Origin: Veronia nyctiphanis
Lineage (GTDB): Bacteria > Pseudomonadota > Gammaproteobacteria > Enterobacterales > Vibrionaceae
NCBI RefSeq assembly: GCF_004116385.1
Contig: NZ_PEIB01000017.1
Location: 1 to 64,000, forward strand
Length of the DNA: 64,000 nucleotides
Direction: 5' to 3'
The notes under the pieces were generated by a model. That model searched no databases and was not told the DNA's origin. It saw only the letters and a program-made list of their open reading frames with translations. The position numbers were made by a program, and so were the translations under genes. Positions 24,001 to 33,109 of the stretch are shown here, one piece after another. Positions within the stretch are counted from its first letter, which is position 1. Each line of letters opens with the position of its first letter.

Positions 24001-24155
24001 AAAAGACTGTCGCAGAATTCGTCGAAAATGAAGAGATTCTTCATCGACTTGAGCAGCTTGGTGTCGATTACGCACAGGGCTATCACCTTGGCAGACCGCA
24101 GCCGATGTCATCTTTACTCGCGGTGGCCTGCGATGAGGCTGAGGTCACTGCCTGA
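21017..24155 (+). CDS. Periplasmic-sensor PAS-GGDEF-EAL protein (two frameshifts)
   Basis: About 1046 aa after repair. Order: signal peptide ([16 protein letters not shown]); ABC_sub_bind-type periplasmic domain ([14 protein letters not shown] to about residue 320); transmembrane helix ([20 protein letters not shown]); two PAS domains; GGDEF with intact RLGGDEF; EAL with EVLVR in place of EALVR, and ETAA, DDFGSG, KIDG, GYHLGRP. Frame breaks at about 21567-21571 and 21996-21999 are each repaired by one base. The catalytic residues of both output domains look usable, so it could make or degrade cyclic di-GMP in response to a small periplasmic ligand. Ligand unknown. Confidence 0.88.
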
Positions 24156-24241
24156 TAACAGCGTCATCACCGTATTCGGCGCTTTGTTTCCCTTCATTGC
24201 CTGATATACTCAGCGGGTTTTTAACCCACTGGAGATATCAG

Positions 24242-25011
24242 GTGCACATTGCCTTGATGGATGAAACCGCTAGCAGTAACAGTCAGCTCGATATGCTCGC
24301 TGCACGTTGGAACCTTGTTCATGATGAGGGGAGCCAGTTTGCTCTGGTCATGACGGCTGACAGGCTTGAACTGCGAAAAACGGACGACCCCAAACTGGGT
24401 GCTGTGTTTGTCGATTTAGTGGGTGGTGCCGTTGGCCACAGGCGCAAGTTTGGCGGCGGAAAAGGGCAATCGATAGCAAAAGCGGTGGGGTTAAATAAAG
24501 GTGTGACACCGACGGTCCTCGATGCGACAGCAGGCCTTGGCAGAGATGCGTTTGTGCTCGCCTCTTTGGGATGTAAGGTTCATATGATTGAGCGACACCC
24601 TGTGGTCGCGGCACTTCTCGATGACGGGCTGTCCCGAGCCTATGCCGACTCTGAAATCGGTGCTTGGATGAGAGAAAGAATGTCTCTTATCCACGGAACC
24701 AGCACGATACCTTGTCATTACTTGCCGAAGATCCCGATTTTGATAGGCCGGATGTTGTCTATCTTGACCCTATGTATCCCCACAAGAAAAAATCAGCATT
24801 GGTGAAGAAAGAGATGCGGGTTTTCCAGTCTCTGGTTGGCAGTGATCTCGATGCTGATGGGCTTTTTGAGCCCGCCTATCAATTAGCCACTAAGCGGGTG
24901 GTCGTTAAACGTCCTGATTATGCTGAGCCACTGGCAGGCAAACCTCCCTCCACCAAGATTGAGACCAAGAAAAACCGTTTTGATCTCTACGTTAAAGCCG
25001 CCATGCGCTGA
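24242..25011 (+). CDS. rsmJ: 16S rRNA (guanine1516-N2)-methyltransferase RsmJ (frameshifted)
   Basis: Methylates G1516 of 16S rRNA. GTG start at 24242 after GGAG; the N-terminus [12 protein letters not shown] parallels E. coli RsmJ. Conserved blocks: [59 protein letters not shown] and [15 protein letters not shown]. The frame breaks at about 24702-24704 (GGAACCAGC); restoring one base reads [14 protein letters not shown] and gives 256 aa. Confidence 0.93.
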
Positions 25012-25062
25012 CGAGACCGTGGCGTAGGCTTCTCATTACATCGACAGGGAGAGTGTATTACC

Positions 25063-25221
25063 GTGTCAAAAACTTTGTGTGAATGGCGAAACGCCACGAT
25101 TGTGAAAGATCTGAAAAAACTGAGAAAGTTGGTTGCTGAACCCAATGTCGTCTGTAGCAAGTGTGCTCGTGTAGCCAATACCAAAAAGGTATTATGTAAA
25201 CCTATTTCGCTGAAAAAATAG
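25063..25221 (+). CDS. Small conserved CxxC protein (52 aa), function unknown
   Basis: GTG start at 25063 with AGGGAGAG upstream. It reads SKTLCEWRNATIVKDLKKLR..., then CSKCARVANTKKVLCKP and ends at 25221. One CxxC plus two more cysteines suggests a metal-binding small protein. I recall similar 50-residue proteins (C.KCGRVAN.K..LCKP) in other vibrios, but cannot name a function. It is followed directly by a hairpin. Too short for most ORF filters. Confidence 0.7.
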   Translation: MSKTLCEWRNATIVKDLKKLRKLVAEPNVVCSKCARVANTKKVLCKPISLKK

Positions 25222-25241
25222 CGCCTCGAAAAGAGGCGCTA
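25218..25241 (+). terminator. Hairpin terminator after the CxxC gene
   Basis: Perfect nine-pair stem TAGCGCCTC/GAGGCGCTA with a GAAAA loop; the downstream T-run is poor (TATTCG), so termination may be partial. It also follows the minus-strand small ORF ending at 25251. Confidence 0.55.
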
Positions 25242-25250
25242 TATTCGAAC

Positions 25251-25343
25251 TCAATCGAAGCCTTTGGCCATCACAAAGGTCATCAGTCCAGTCACAACGG
25301 CCACCAGAAGGCTGGTGATCAAAATACCAATTATCATGTCCAT
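25251..25343 (-). CDS. Candidate 30-aa single-pass membrane peptide
   Basis: Minus-strand ORF starting ATG at 25343: MDMIIGILITSLLVAVVTG, then LMTFVMAKGFD and stop. It is a single hydrophobic helix with a short polar tail, the usual look of bacterial small membrane proteins. Only a weak purine-rich region (GAAGAGAAAAGAC) precedes it. It sits alone between two hairpins. Supported only by composition and layout. Confidence 0.4.
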   Translation of the reverse strand: MDMIIGILITSLLVAVVTGLMTFVMAKGFD

Positions 25344-25451
25344 GCTGTCTTTTCTCTTCATTGCCTTATCACTGGCGACATTGAACTACAGCGATGAAAG
25401 CGCAACAATTCTGCTGTCAGGTTTGGCAAAACTTGGTAACAACCGGATACG

Positions 25452-25472
25452 AAAAAGCCCTTTGTAGGGCGT
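25452..25472 (-). terminator. Terminator of the hemCDXY operon
   Basis: On the minus strand GCCCT/AGGGC with a four-base loop is followed by TTTTT, about 35 nt past the hemY stop. Confidence 0.8.
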
Positions 25473-25504
25473 TTGAGGTGTTTTTTTGTGCAGAACGAAA
25501 GGGG

Positions 25505-26695
25505 CTATGATGCCTTGTTGGGTAATGCAAGCCTGAGAGCTTGCCTTGATACCGTATTGGCTTCGCCAGACTGGTTGAGTTTCTCGAGAACCTCAACCAA
25601 AAGCGCATAGTCGGAAACACTCTGACGAACGTCTAGCGCTTTTTCCAGGTGCTGCTTCGCTTCCTGCCACTTGTTGTCGCGGGCATAAAGTTCGCCTAAT
25701 GCGCTGTGCGTGATTGGATTCGCTTCGTTATAGCGCAGTAAATCCGTTAACGTGACAATCGCTGGATGATAGTCAGCCAATGTCAGCTCTGGCACCGATG
25801 CGATTAAACGCTCATCTGGGTTCTTCTTTAGCACTTCCTTCAACATGGAGAAAGCGGCATCGTCAGCTTTGCGCTCAACAAGCAGCCTGACCAGACAAAC
25901 AAGAGCCTCTGGCTGCTGTCGGAATTGACGTGAAAGGCTATGCCAGTGTGTAAGCAGGCCCTCACTACCTTTGTTGGCAGAGATTTGTGTCATCAGGCCG
26001 CATTCTGCCTGCATCGTTAACGTCTGCTTCTCGTTTTCGTCAATGACAGCTGCTTTCTTCAGTACTGGCAGTAATTGAAGCAGCGGACGCCATTCATCCA
26101 GTTTGATATACGTATCCTTGAGAAGTCCCAACATCATTGGGTTTCTCGGATGCGCTTGTCTCAAGCCTTCAAGGTTTGCCAGGGCCTCTTCGTATTGACC
26201 TTCACGGAACTGCATTTTCGCTCGCGTCAATATCATGGCCAGCGCGTTTTCATCGCACTCAGCGGCTTGTTGTAAATATTTGTCGCGCTCTTCAGTGTTA
26301 CCGCGGCCCTGTGCAGCTTCTGCTGCCGCAAGGTAGTTCAGAAGAGGGCTTTCGCTGTGTGGCGCTGCTTTAACCACCAGTTTTTCAGCTTGTTTCCAGT
26401 TACCTTCAACAAGTTTTAACAGCCCGTTGTGCGTCAGCTCGCGCGCTTTGCGGCGCTTGCGACCACTAAACCAGCTGCGGGTAGTGCTCATGCTGGAGAA
26501 TAAAGTGCGCAGTGCATATTCGAGAAGGAAAAATACACCGAGCAGCGCAACAATTAGGATGAGTAAGGTTGTCAAACTCATCTCAAGTGTTTGATTGGCG
26601 GCAGAGATTAATACGTATCCCTGGTTACCCGCCAGCTCTGGCCCGATGATCAGACCTGCAATCAGGGCAGCAATCAGCAGGATGATTTTGATCAT
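25505..26695 (-). CDS. hemY: HemY, inner-membrane TPR protein of the haem operon
   Basis: 396 aa. Two N-terminal transmembrane helices (IKIILLIAALIAGLIIGPEL; LTTLLILIVALLGVFFLLEY) are followed by tetratricopeptide-like helical repeats. Last gene of hemCDXY; its start overlaps the hemX stop (ATGA). This is the proteobacterial HemY, not the protoporphyrinogen oxidase of the same name in Firmicutes. Exact role in haem synthesis is unsettled. Confidence 0.93.
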   Translation of the reverse strand: MIKIILLIAALIAGLIIGPELAGNQGYVLISAANQTLEMSLTTLLILIVALLGVFFLLEYALRTLFSSMSTTRSWFSGRKRRKARELTHNGLLKLVEGNWKQAEKLVVKAAPHSESPLLNYLAAAEAAQGRGNTEERDKYLQQAAECDENALAMILTRAKMQFREGQYEEALANLEGLRQAHPRNPMMLGLLKDTYIKLDEWRPLLQLLPVLKKAAVIDENEKQTLTMQAECGLMTQISANKGSEGLLTHWHSLSRQFRQQPEALVCLVRLLVERKADDAAFSMLKEVLKKNPDERLIASVPELTLADYHPAIVTLTDLLRYNEANPITHSALGELYARDNKWQEAKQHLEKALDVRQSVSDYALLVEVLEKLNQSGEANTVSRQALRLALPNKAS

Positions 26696-27882
26696 AATCC
26701 ATCATCCTCCCCGTCGACATGCGCGAGGTTGCGCTGAAGACGGTCTGCAACCAGATCGCTAATAAGCGTTTGGCTGGACAATTTTTCCGGATAGTTCACT
26801 TCGACGGTTTGTAGATTCAGTTGCTCGAGCTCAGCAAGAACACTTTGTGTTGAGGCCGCATCTAGGTTGTAGAAGCGTTTTATCCAGTCTTCCGCCATTG
26901 TCAAAGACTCGTTATACAGTCTGCCTTGCTCTCGATAGACTGCAGTAATCGCCTGATCCAGCTTCGTTTTTACATTTTCCTGAAGGCGGAATGTTTGCGT
27001 TGGCGTCAGCAGCGGGATAACACTGCCATCCCTCTTGCGATAAGTGACAAACTGACCGACAAACTCGTTGAGTGAGGCTTTGAGGTTATCCTGCCAGTCA
27101 TTCACTGAATTTGAGACGACGGGGGCAGCAGCTTCTTCCGCTTTTGGTAATACGGCGTTGGCTAATGGCAGTCCGGAAATTTGCTGTTGTAAGCCCGCAA
27201 GACGCAGCACTATTCCATCGCGGTCGATACGCTTGATGGCTTTAAGTGCCGTGATATCGTTTGCCAGTGCTTTTCGCACAGGGGTTAAAGAAGGATCATT
27301 AAGTTCTGCAATGCGGCGGTCTGCTGTTTGCATCAGTGAGGTCGCTGACATCACATCATGCTCAAGCCATAGCTTTCTGCCTGCTTGTTTAACCAGATAG
27401 TCCGCTTCAGCAAGTAACCAGTCATTGGGACGGCGGCCTTTCATATCGGCCAGCGCAGTTTGCAGGCTTTCAATGGTTTGAGCCTGTTGCTCAATAATGG
27501 TTTGCTGGTGGTTTTGCTTCTGAGTGGCAGAGGCTAGTGCCTGACGGGCATTCTCAGTATTTGTGCTCAGCTCGCTTTTCAGACTGTCGATCTGCTTGGC
27601 CAGCGCACTGACGTTAGCGTTCATTTTATCTGATTGCATGTGGCCGTGATAATAGAGACCACCGCCCATGGCAAGAACCAAAACAATCGCGATAACACCC
27701 AGTGCTTTACCGCCTTTGCCCTCTTTTGCTTTTTCCGGTTCAGCTTGCGTTCCCTTAATGGTCGACGAGTCGTTATTTTTTTGTGTTGACTCTGTCGGTT
27801 TCACGTTCTGTTTTTTATTGGACGTGTTAGTTGTTTCGGGCTTATTTGTCCCGCTGTCCTTAGTATTTTTATTGTCTGTCAT
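26692..27882 (-). CDS. hemX: HemX (uroporphyrinogen-III C-methyltransferase-like membrane protein)
   Basis: 396 aa from ATG at 27882 ([11 protein letters not shown]). Low-complexity polar N-terminus rich in Asn, Thr and Lys, one transmembrane helix (ALGVIAIVLVLAMGGGLYYHG), coiled coil (residues about 100-170), then the conserved HemX domain (RRPNDWLLAEADYLVKQAGR). It lacks methyltransferase motifs despite the historical name. It starts inside the end of hemD and overlaps hemY. Confidence 0.92.
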   Translation of the reverse strand: MTDNKNTKDSGTNKPETTNTSNKKQNVKPTESTQKNNDSSTIKGTQAEPEKAKEGKGGKALGVIAIVLVLAMGGGLYYHGHMQSDKMNANVSALAKQIDSLKSELSTNTENARQALASATQKQNHQQTIIEQQAQTIESLQTALADMKGRRPNDWLLAEADYLVKQAGRKLWLEHDVMSATSLMQTADRRIAELNDPSLTPVRKALANDITALKAIKRIDRDGIVLRLAGLQQQISGLPLANAVLPKAEEAAAPVVSNSVNDWQDNLKASLNEFVGQFVTYRKRDGSVIPLLTPTQTFRLQENVKTKLDQAITAVYREQGRLYNESLTMAEDWIKRFYNLDAASTQSVLAELEQLNLQTVEVNYPEKLSSQTLISDLVADRLQRNLAHVDGEDDGL

Positions 27883-28639
27883 CCGATTTTCCCGGGTTGT
27901 TCGTATTGACCAATGCGTTAAAAAAGTGCGTATTTGACGCACCATCCGCACAGCTCACTTTTGAAAATCCAATTTCAATGGCCAGATTACATATTCTTTG
28001 GCTGGGCACCAGTATATGGCAGAGCATTAACCAATGCCGATGTTTATCTGAGACACCCTGAAAGAGCAATTCAAGTTGCTCACCACTGGAAACCACCAAT
28101 GTATCGACACTTTCGCGTCGCCAGTGTTCCACGGAGGCCAATAATTGCTCGTCCGACCAGTTTCGCCGATAGGCGGATAAATAGCAAACATTGGCCCCGC
28201 GTTGTATCAGGGTTTGAGACAGCAGTTCGCGGCCATTGTCGCCACGCAGGATAATCACCTCTTTGCCAGCAGGCTTTTTCAAAAGGTTGAGAGAAAGTAA
28301 GCCTTCACTGTCTTCTTTATCTGGCTTAACAGCTTTTATTCCACAATGCGCCATCCAGCTGTCGGCAGTTTTCTGACCAACTGCAAGATAAGTCAGCGTA
28401 TTTGGCCATGTCTCGCCATTGGTATCGAGGTATTGGCAGGAATAAGAAACGGCCCTCGGGCTGACCGCAATCACTATGCTGTTTTTTTTGAGGGATTGTA
28501 GGGCTTGGTTCAATGCGGGAAGGTCATCACCCGGTTGGAAGCTCAGCAGCGGAGCGGGCAGGGCTTTGACCCCTGCCTCTATGAGTTGTTTAACCAGCGC
28601 ATCACACTCTGGCGCTGGGCGTACTACAAGTACGGTCAT
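27869..28639 (-). CDS. hemD: Uroporphyrinogen-III synthase HemD
   Basis: Cyclises hydroxymethylbilane with ring-D inversion. At 256 aa it is slightly longer than E. coli HemD (246). Seen: [18 protein letters not shown] at the N-terminus, [28 protein letters not shown] and [11 protein letters not shown], the loosely conserved HemD segments. It is coupled to hemC by an ATGA overlap. Confidence 0.94.
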   Translation of the reverse strand: MTVLVVRPAPECDALVKQLIEAGVKALPAPLLSFQPGDDLPALNQALQSLKKNSIVIAVSPRAVSYSCQYLDTNGETWPNTLTYLAVGQKTADSWMAHCGIKAVKPDKEDSEGLLSLNLLKKPAGKEVIILRGDNGRELLSQTLIQRGANVCYLSAYRRNWSDEQLLASVEHWRRESVDTLVVSSGEQLELLFQGVSDKHRHWLMLCHILVPSQRICNLAIEIGFSKVSCADGASNTHFFNALVNTNNPGKSDDRQ

Positions 28640-29581
28640 GATTCGGAGTGATATAACCTGTCTAATATTGGGCGGGCACCATCATTTAATAGCTGCTCCG
28701 CGAGGCCAGTTCCCAGCTCTTCGGCTTTTTCGAGTGGTCCAGTTACCTCACCACGGATGATTTCACTGCCATCGGGCTCACCAACCAGCGCACGGAGGTG
28801 GATTTGATCTCCGTGAATTTCCGAATAACTGCCGATAGGTACCTGACATCCCCCCTGAAGGCGATTATTCATTGCCCGCTCACATAAAACACGCACGGTT
28901 GTATTGGCATCAGCCAAAGGCTCAAGCAGTGTGCGGACGCGCAGGTCATCAAGGCGGCACTCAATGCCAACAGCACCTTGTCCAACAGCAGGAAGAATGT
29001 CTTCCGGTTCAATTTCCGCACGGATCCGTGATTCCAAACCAAGCGTTTCAAGCAGCTGCAGCAAGAATGATGGCATCATAATCGCCGTTGTCCAACTTAC
29101 CCAAACGTGTGCCGACATTACCGCGAAGATCGTTAACCACAAGGTCTGGGCGCTGAGCACGCAACTGGCACTGGCGGCGTAAGCTTGATGTACCTACGAT
29201 CGCACCTTCTGGTAGTGCATCAATAGATTCATACGTATTAGAAACAAATGCATCCCGCGGGTCATCGCGCTCGCAAATAACAACAAGTCCGAGACCTTCA
29301 GGGAACTCAACGGGGACATCTTTCATCGAATGCACTGCGATATCAGCTCTTCCGTCCAACATGGCTTGCTCAAGCTCTTTGACGAACAAACCTTTGCCAC
29401 CCACTTTAGCCAGCGGTGTATCAAGGATAATGTCACCTTTAGTCACCATAGGAACCAGCTCAACGACAAGACCGGGATGATTACGTTCAAGTGCACTTTT
29501 GACAAATTCGGCCTGCCACAAAGCCAGCGGGCTCTGGCGGGTTGCGATACGAATGGGGGTCGAATTCATAATTTTTTCCAT
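28636..29581 (-). CDS. hemC: Porphobilinogen deaminase (hydroxymethylbilane synthase) HemC (frameshifted)
   Basis: Polymerises four porphobilinogens. Start [20 protein letters not shown] at 29581 after TAGGAG. Catalytic and cofactor segments are intact: [28 protein letters not shown], and the dipyrromethane cysteine in [10 protein letters not shown]. The frame breaks at about 29051-29053, where the alignment expects ILAxAGLxxLGLE; here a net loss of two bases (not one) restores register, giving about 315 aa. As haem synthesis is probably essential, this is likely a sequence error. Confidence 0.93.
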
Positions 29582-29729
29582 ATTTTGTGTATCTCCTAAT
29601 CGTACCATTGGAGTTTGGCCCTTGATAAGTTTTTGCGATTTGTCCGTCGTTTAGTGCATTAATGAACTAGATGGGCTATAGTTTTGTGATCGTGATCTAT
29701 ATAAAACCCCATCTAAACAGGCTGAATTA

Positions 29730-29745
29730 TGTGATCTTCATCAAA
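29730..29745. promoter_or_regulatory. Candidate CRP-cAMP site in the hemC-cyaA divergent region
   Basis: TGTGA-N6-TCAAA matches the TGTGA-N6-TCACA consensus at nine of ten core positions. A weaker TGTGA-N6-TCTAT lies at 29685-29700. In E. coli CRP represses cyaA, so a site here is expected; its position about 70 bp upstream of the predicted cyaA start site does not by itself say activator or repressor. The rest of 29609-29942 shows no ORF. Confidence 0.5.
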
Positions 29746-29770
29746 TGTGAATCATTTATGAGAAATCATG

Positions 29771-29800
29771 TTGTCTTGATCACAAAAATGGTCATATAGT
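29771..29800 (+). promoter_or_regulatory. Candidate cyaA promoter
   Basis: TTGTCT (29771-29776), 18-bp spacer, TATAGT (29795-29800). It would give a leader of about 135 nt. Confidence 0.4.
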
Positions 29801-29942
29801 GAACAGTGGGGTGGCAAAAACAACCAAATTGGTGGCTTTACGCTCAGCTTTAAAAGTGTTAGATTGATCACGTTTTTACTCCTGATGAGCGGTACTTCAC
29901 GGTTATTGCTTTTTCAGGTTGACAGGATGTCGGTGAGCTTGG

Positions 29943-32525
29943 ATGTTTCCTTTGCAAAACTATGTTGATCAGCAAACAGCGCGGTTAGATACGTTCAATC
30001 AACTTCGATTGGAACGCGCTCGAAGCGCAATGCACACACAGGCGGAAAATGTCTTCAACATTCTGCCTGTATTACTGCATCATAACCACCCAGCTATTCC
30101 GGGCTTTGTAGACCGGGATGTGGCGAGTGGGATCAGTGCTTTTGTGCTTTCAGAGCAGCACAAACAATTTGTTAGCGACTGCATGCTGACCTCTGGACAC
30201 CCCGTTTCTGACACACCTGTTGTTCCTTCCGGTGCACTACCCATCAAAGGCCTCTTTTCAATGGGCAGCACTGCGTCTATGGGGCAGAGCTTTACCAGCG
30301 ATTTGGATATTTGGGTCTGCGTTCAGCCATGGCTAACAGACGACGACCGCGCTGTCCTCGATAGCAAATGTTCTCTGGTGTCTGATTGGGCCATGACACA
30401 GGGTGTTGAAGTCAACTTCTTCCTGATGTGCGAAAACCGTTTTCGAAAAAACCTTTGTCAGGAAATGACGTCGGATAACTGCGGTTCAACGCAGCATTAT
30501 CTATTACTTGACGAATTCTACCGCTCAGCTGTTCATTTGGCAGGCCAGCGTCTGCTTTGGTATATGGTGCCGCCAGAAATGGAAGGCTGCTATGAAGACT
30601 ATGTTGAACAGCTGATAAGCGAAAGCAATATTGAACGTACTGAATGGGTCGACTTTGGTGGATTACCTTCGATTCCAGCAGAAGAATACTTCGGCTCCAG
30701 TCTCTGGCAGCTCTACAAGAGCATCGATTCGCCGTATAAGTCAGTACTCAAAGCTATCTTGCTTGAAGCCTATTCATGGGAATACCCGGGCACCCAGCTG
30801 CTGAGTGTTGACGGCAAGCGCCGTTTCTTCGCAGGTATGCTTGATGTGTACCAGTCTGATGCGTATTACCTGATGCTTGAAAAGGTGACACGTTATCTTG
30901 AGCGTATTGGTGATAACCGCCGTCTGGATTTGGTGCGTCGCTGCTTTTACCTAAAGACCCATGAGAAATTAACCCGCGACCCGGGTCCGAGTTCTGTGCC
31001 TTGGCGTCGTGAAGTGTTATGTCTTCTTACCCGTGAATGGGGATGGGATAATGACAAACTGGCAACGCTGGATAATCGACGCAACTGGAAAGTTGAAGAA
31101 GTCAAAGACGCACACAATGAGCTTTTAGACGCATTGATGCTGAGCTATCGTAACCTGATACGCTTTGCGCGACGCAACGACATTACCTCTTCAATTAGCC
31201 CAGAAGAAATCAGTATTCTGGCGAGAAAACTGTATGCGGCTTTCGAGGAGTTGCCGGGCAAGGTAACTTTACTCAACCCACAACTGTCTCCGGATTTGCA
31301 CGAGCAGGACCTGTCGTTCATTCAAGTGCCGGAAGGGCGCAATAATCCGCCGGGTTGGTATCTCTACAAGCATTCTTTGGTCCCGCACGACATCATTGGT
31401 CGAGCGCCGCTTGAGCATAACCGCTATTTGTCCAAGCTGGTGTCATGGGCGTTTTTTAACGGCCTGCTGACGGAATCGACGTCACTGCATGGTGTTATTC
31501 GAGACTGTGACGTTGATATTGATAAGCTGTATCAGTTGGTTAGCGACATCCGAAATACCTTCCCAATTCGCAGACCACAGCCTTCACTGAAAGCGTTATC
31601 CAGCCCGTGTGAAATCCGTAAGCTCGCGCTGTTTGTGAATTTGGAAGAAGACCCGACGATGGACCTTCGCCAACCTGCTGTGAGGTTTGATTTCAAAAAC
31701 ACTGATATTTTCAGCTATGGTGCTGAGCAAAAGTGCTTAGTGGGCAGTATCGACCTTGTTTACCGCAACTCTTGGAATGAAGTGAGAACGCTCAACTTCA
31801 GAGGTCCTAACGCAATCCTTGATGTGCTTAAAACGCTACTGGGTAAAATGCACCAAGACGCATTGGCGCCAGAATCTGTCGATGTGTTCTGTTACAGCAG
31901 TAAAATGCGTGGCTTGATCCGAAATCTGGTTTATCAGCTGGTGGCTGAGTGTATCGAAATGCGTCTGCAACCAGTGGTGCAGGAAAAACGCCGTCGCTTT
32001 AAAGCGTTGCGAGTCGCTGACAAAACCTTTGGTCTGTTCTTTGAGCGCCGCGGTGTATCTGTGCAGAAGCTTGAAAACTCTGTGGAGTTTTATCGCAGCA
32101 TCTCATCTAACAAGGTGACGGGTTCGCCATTGATGTTGATGGAGCATGAAACCGAAATTCAGCCGCCTGAAGCCGTTGATGCCTTTGCCAGTGAGGGCCT
32201 CATTCAGTTCTTCTTCGAGGATTGCGATAAAGGCTACAACATTTACGTGCTTGATGAGAACAACCGGGTAGAGATGTATCGTCAGTGCCACGGTGACAAA
32301 GAAGAAGTGATTCAGGGTGTTAACCGTTTCTACACCTCTTCTGTTGGCGATAAGATGAGCTTCAGTAGCCAGACAGTGAATTTCAACCTGCCACAGTTTT
32401 ATGACATTGTTCGTCTTGGCAGCGGCAGAGTGCAGGTTATTCCATTTAAGAGCGATCGCAGCTGGCCGAGGCAAGAAGATACCGGTTATTCCGATCTGCC
32501 GCCTCAGGCCGCTTCAATGAAGTAA
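29943..32525 (+). CDS. cyaA: Adenylate cyclase, class I (CyaA)
   Basis: Makes cAMP for CRP. The 860-aa protein is colinear with E. coli CyaA (848). Catalytic segment GLFSMGSTASMGQSFTSDLDIWVC near residue 105 and the C-terminal regulatory half (ALRVADKTFGLFFERRGVSVQKLENSVEFY) are intact. GGTGAG lies five nucleotides ahead of ATG 29943. Divergent from hemC, as is usual in gammaproteobacteria. Confidence 0.97.
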   Translation: MFPLQNYVDQQTARLDTFNQLRLERARSAMHTQAENVFNILPVLLHHNHPAIPGFVDRDVASGISAFVLSEQHKQFVSDCMLTSGHPVSDTPVVPSGALPIKGLFSMGSTASMGQSFTSDLDIWVCVQPWLTDDDRAVLDSKCSLVSDWAMTQGVEVNFFLMCENRFRKNLCQEMTSDNCGSTQHYLLLDEFYRSAVHLAGQRLLWYMVPPEMEGCYEDYVEQLISESNIERTEWVDFGGLPSIPAEEYFGSSLWQLYKSIDSPYKSVLKAILLEAYSWEYPGTQLLSVDGKRRFFAGMLDVYQSDAYYLMLEKVTRYLERIGDNRRLDLVRRCFYLKTHEKLTRDPGPSSVPWRREVLCLLTREWGWDNDKLATLDNRRNWKVEEVKDAHNELLDALMLSYRNLIRFARRNDITSSISPEEISILARKLYAAFEELPGKVTLLNPQLSPDLHEQDLSFIQVPEGRNNPPGWYLYKHSLVPHDIIGRAPLEHNRYLSKLVSWAFFNGLLTESTSLHGVIRDCDVDIDKLYQLVSDIRNTFPIRRPQPSLKALSSPCEIRKLALFVNLEEDPTMDLRQPAVRFDFKNTDIFSYGAEQKCLVGSIDLVYRNSWNEVRTLNFRGPNAILDVLKTLLGKMHQDALAPESVDVFCYSSKMRGLIRNLVYQLVAECIEMRLQPVVQEKRRRFKALRVADKTFGLFFERRGVSVQKLENSVEFYRSISSNKVTGSPLMLMEHETEIQPPEAVDAFASEGLIQFFFEDCDKGYNIYVLDENNRVEMYRQCHGDKEEVIQGVNRFYTSSVGDKMSFSSQTVNFNLPQFYDIVRLGSGRVQVIPFKSDRSWPRQEDTGYSDLPPQAASMK

Positions 32526-32530
32526 ATCAC

Positions 32531-32842
32531 TTACCAGTTAACGTCTTCGCCCGCGTGTTTTGAGCATTCTTGCTTGACCATGTCCATAAAGCCAACATTG
32601 GTGCGGGTGCAGACCCATTGCCCATCGCGATACGCGAAATGAAACCCTCCTGATCTCGATGCCAGCCAGATTTCCGACATCGGTTCCTGGCGGTTAATAA
32701 TGATCTGGCTACGGTCTTCAAAGTCCAGTGTCATCACGTTACCTGTTGTTTCATAATCAATGTCAGCACCACTCTCGTCGATGCCTTCCTCGATAGATAA
32801 CCATTCTTTATCGACCAGCTCGTGGTATTGGCTCGTATTCAT
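32531..32842 (-). CDS. cyaY: Iron-sulfur cluster assembly regulator CyaY (frataxin)
   Basis: 103-aa bacterial frataxin: acidic first helix (HELVDKEWLSIEEGIDES), then the beta-sheet core with IIINRQEPMSEIWLAS and GGFHFAYRDGQW. It binds iron and modulates IscS. I chose the ATG at 32842 (MNTSQYHEL), which has AGGA upstream and matches homologues, over 32950. Convergent with cyaA (5 nt), divergent from lptM. Confidence 0.95.
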   Translation of the reverse strand: MNTSQYHELVDKEWLSIEEGIDESGADIDYETTGNVMTLDFEDRSQIIINRQEPMSEIWLASRSGGFHFAYRDGQWVCTRTNVGFMDMVKQECSKHAGEDVNW

Positions 32843-32918
32843 TGTTTTCATCCTATTGCTTTTCAGTGTGTTGATGCGATTATAGAGGGCATTAACCCTT
32901 GGATCACTGGCAAACCTA

Positions 32919-33083
32919 ATGCGAACTATTCTGAATGCTTCTTTGCTCATGGCAATTGTGACCCTGTCCGGTTGTGGACAGCGCGGTCCGCTTTACTTTC
33001 CTGAAGATGCTCCGGCAACTCAGGGCAGTCCGGCAGACAATAGCCAGCAGGATACCGCACCCGACAGCACCAAGACACAGTAA
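32919..33083 (+). CDS. lptM: LPS translocon maturation lipoprotein LptM (YifL)
   Basis: 54-aa lipoprotein read directly from the sequence: MRTILNASLLMAIVTLSGCG with a lipobox LSGC, then GQRGPLYFP, the hallmark of YifL/LptM, and a polar tail rich in Asp, Gln and Thr. In E. coli it helps LptD disulfide maturation. It lies in its classic place between cyaY and lysA-dapF. Confidence 0.92.
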   Translation: MRTILNASLLMAIVTLSGCGQRGPLYFPEDAPATQGSPADNSQQDTAPDSTKTQ

Positions 33084-33109
33084 GACGAAAGAACAGGGAA
33101 GAAATTAGC

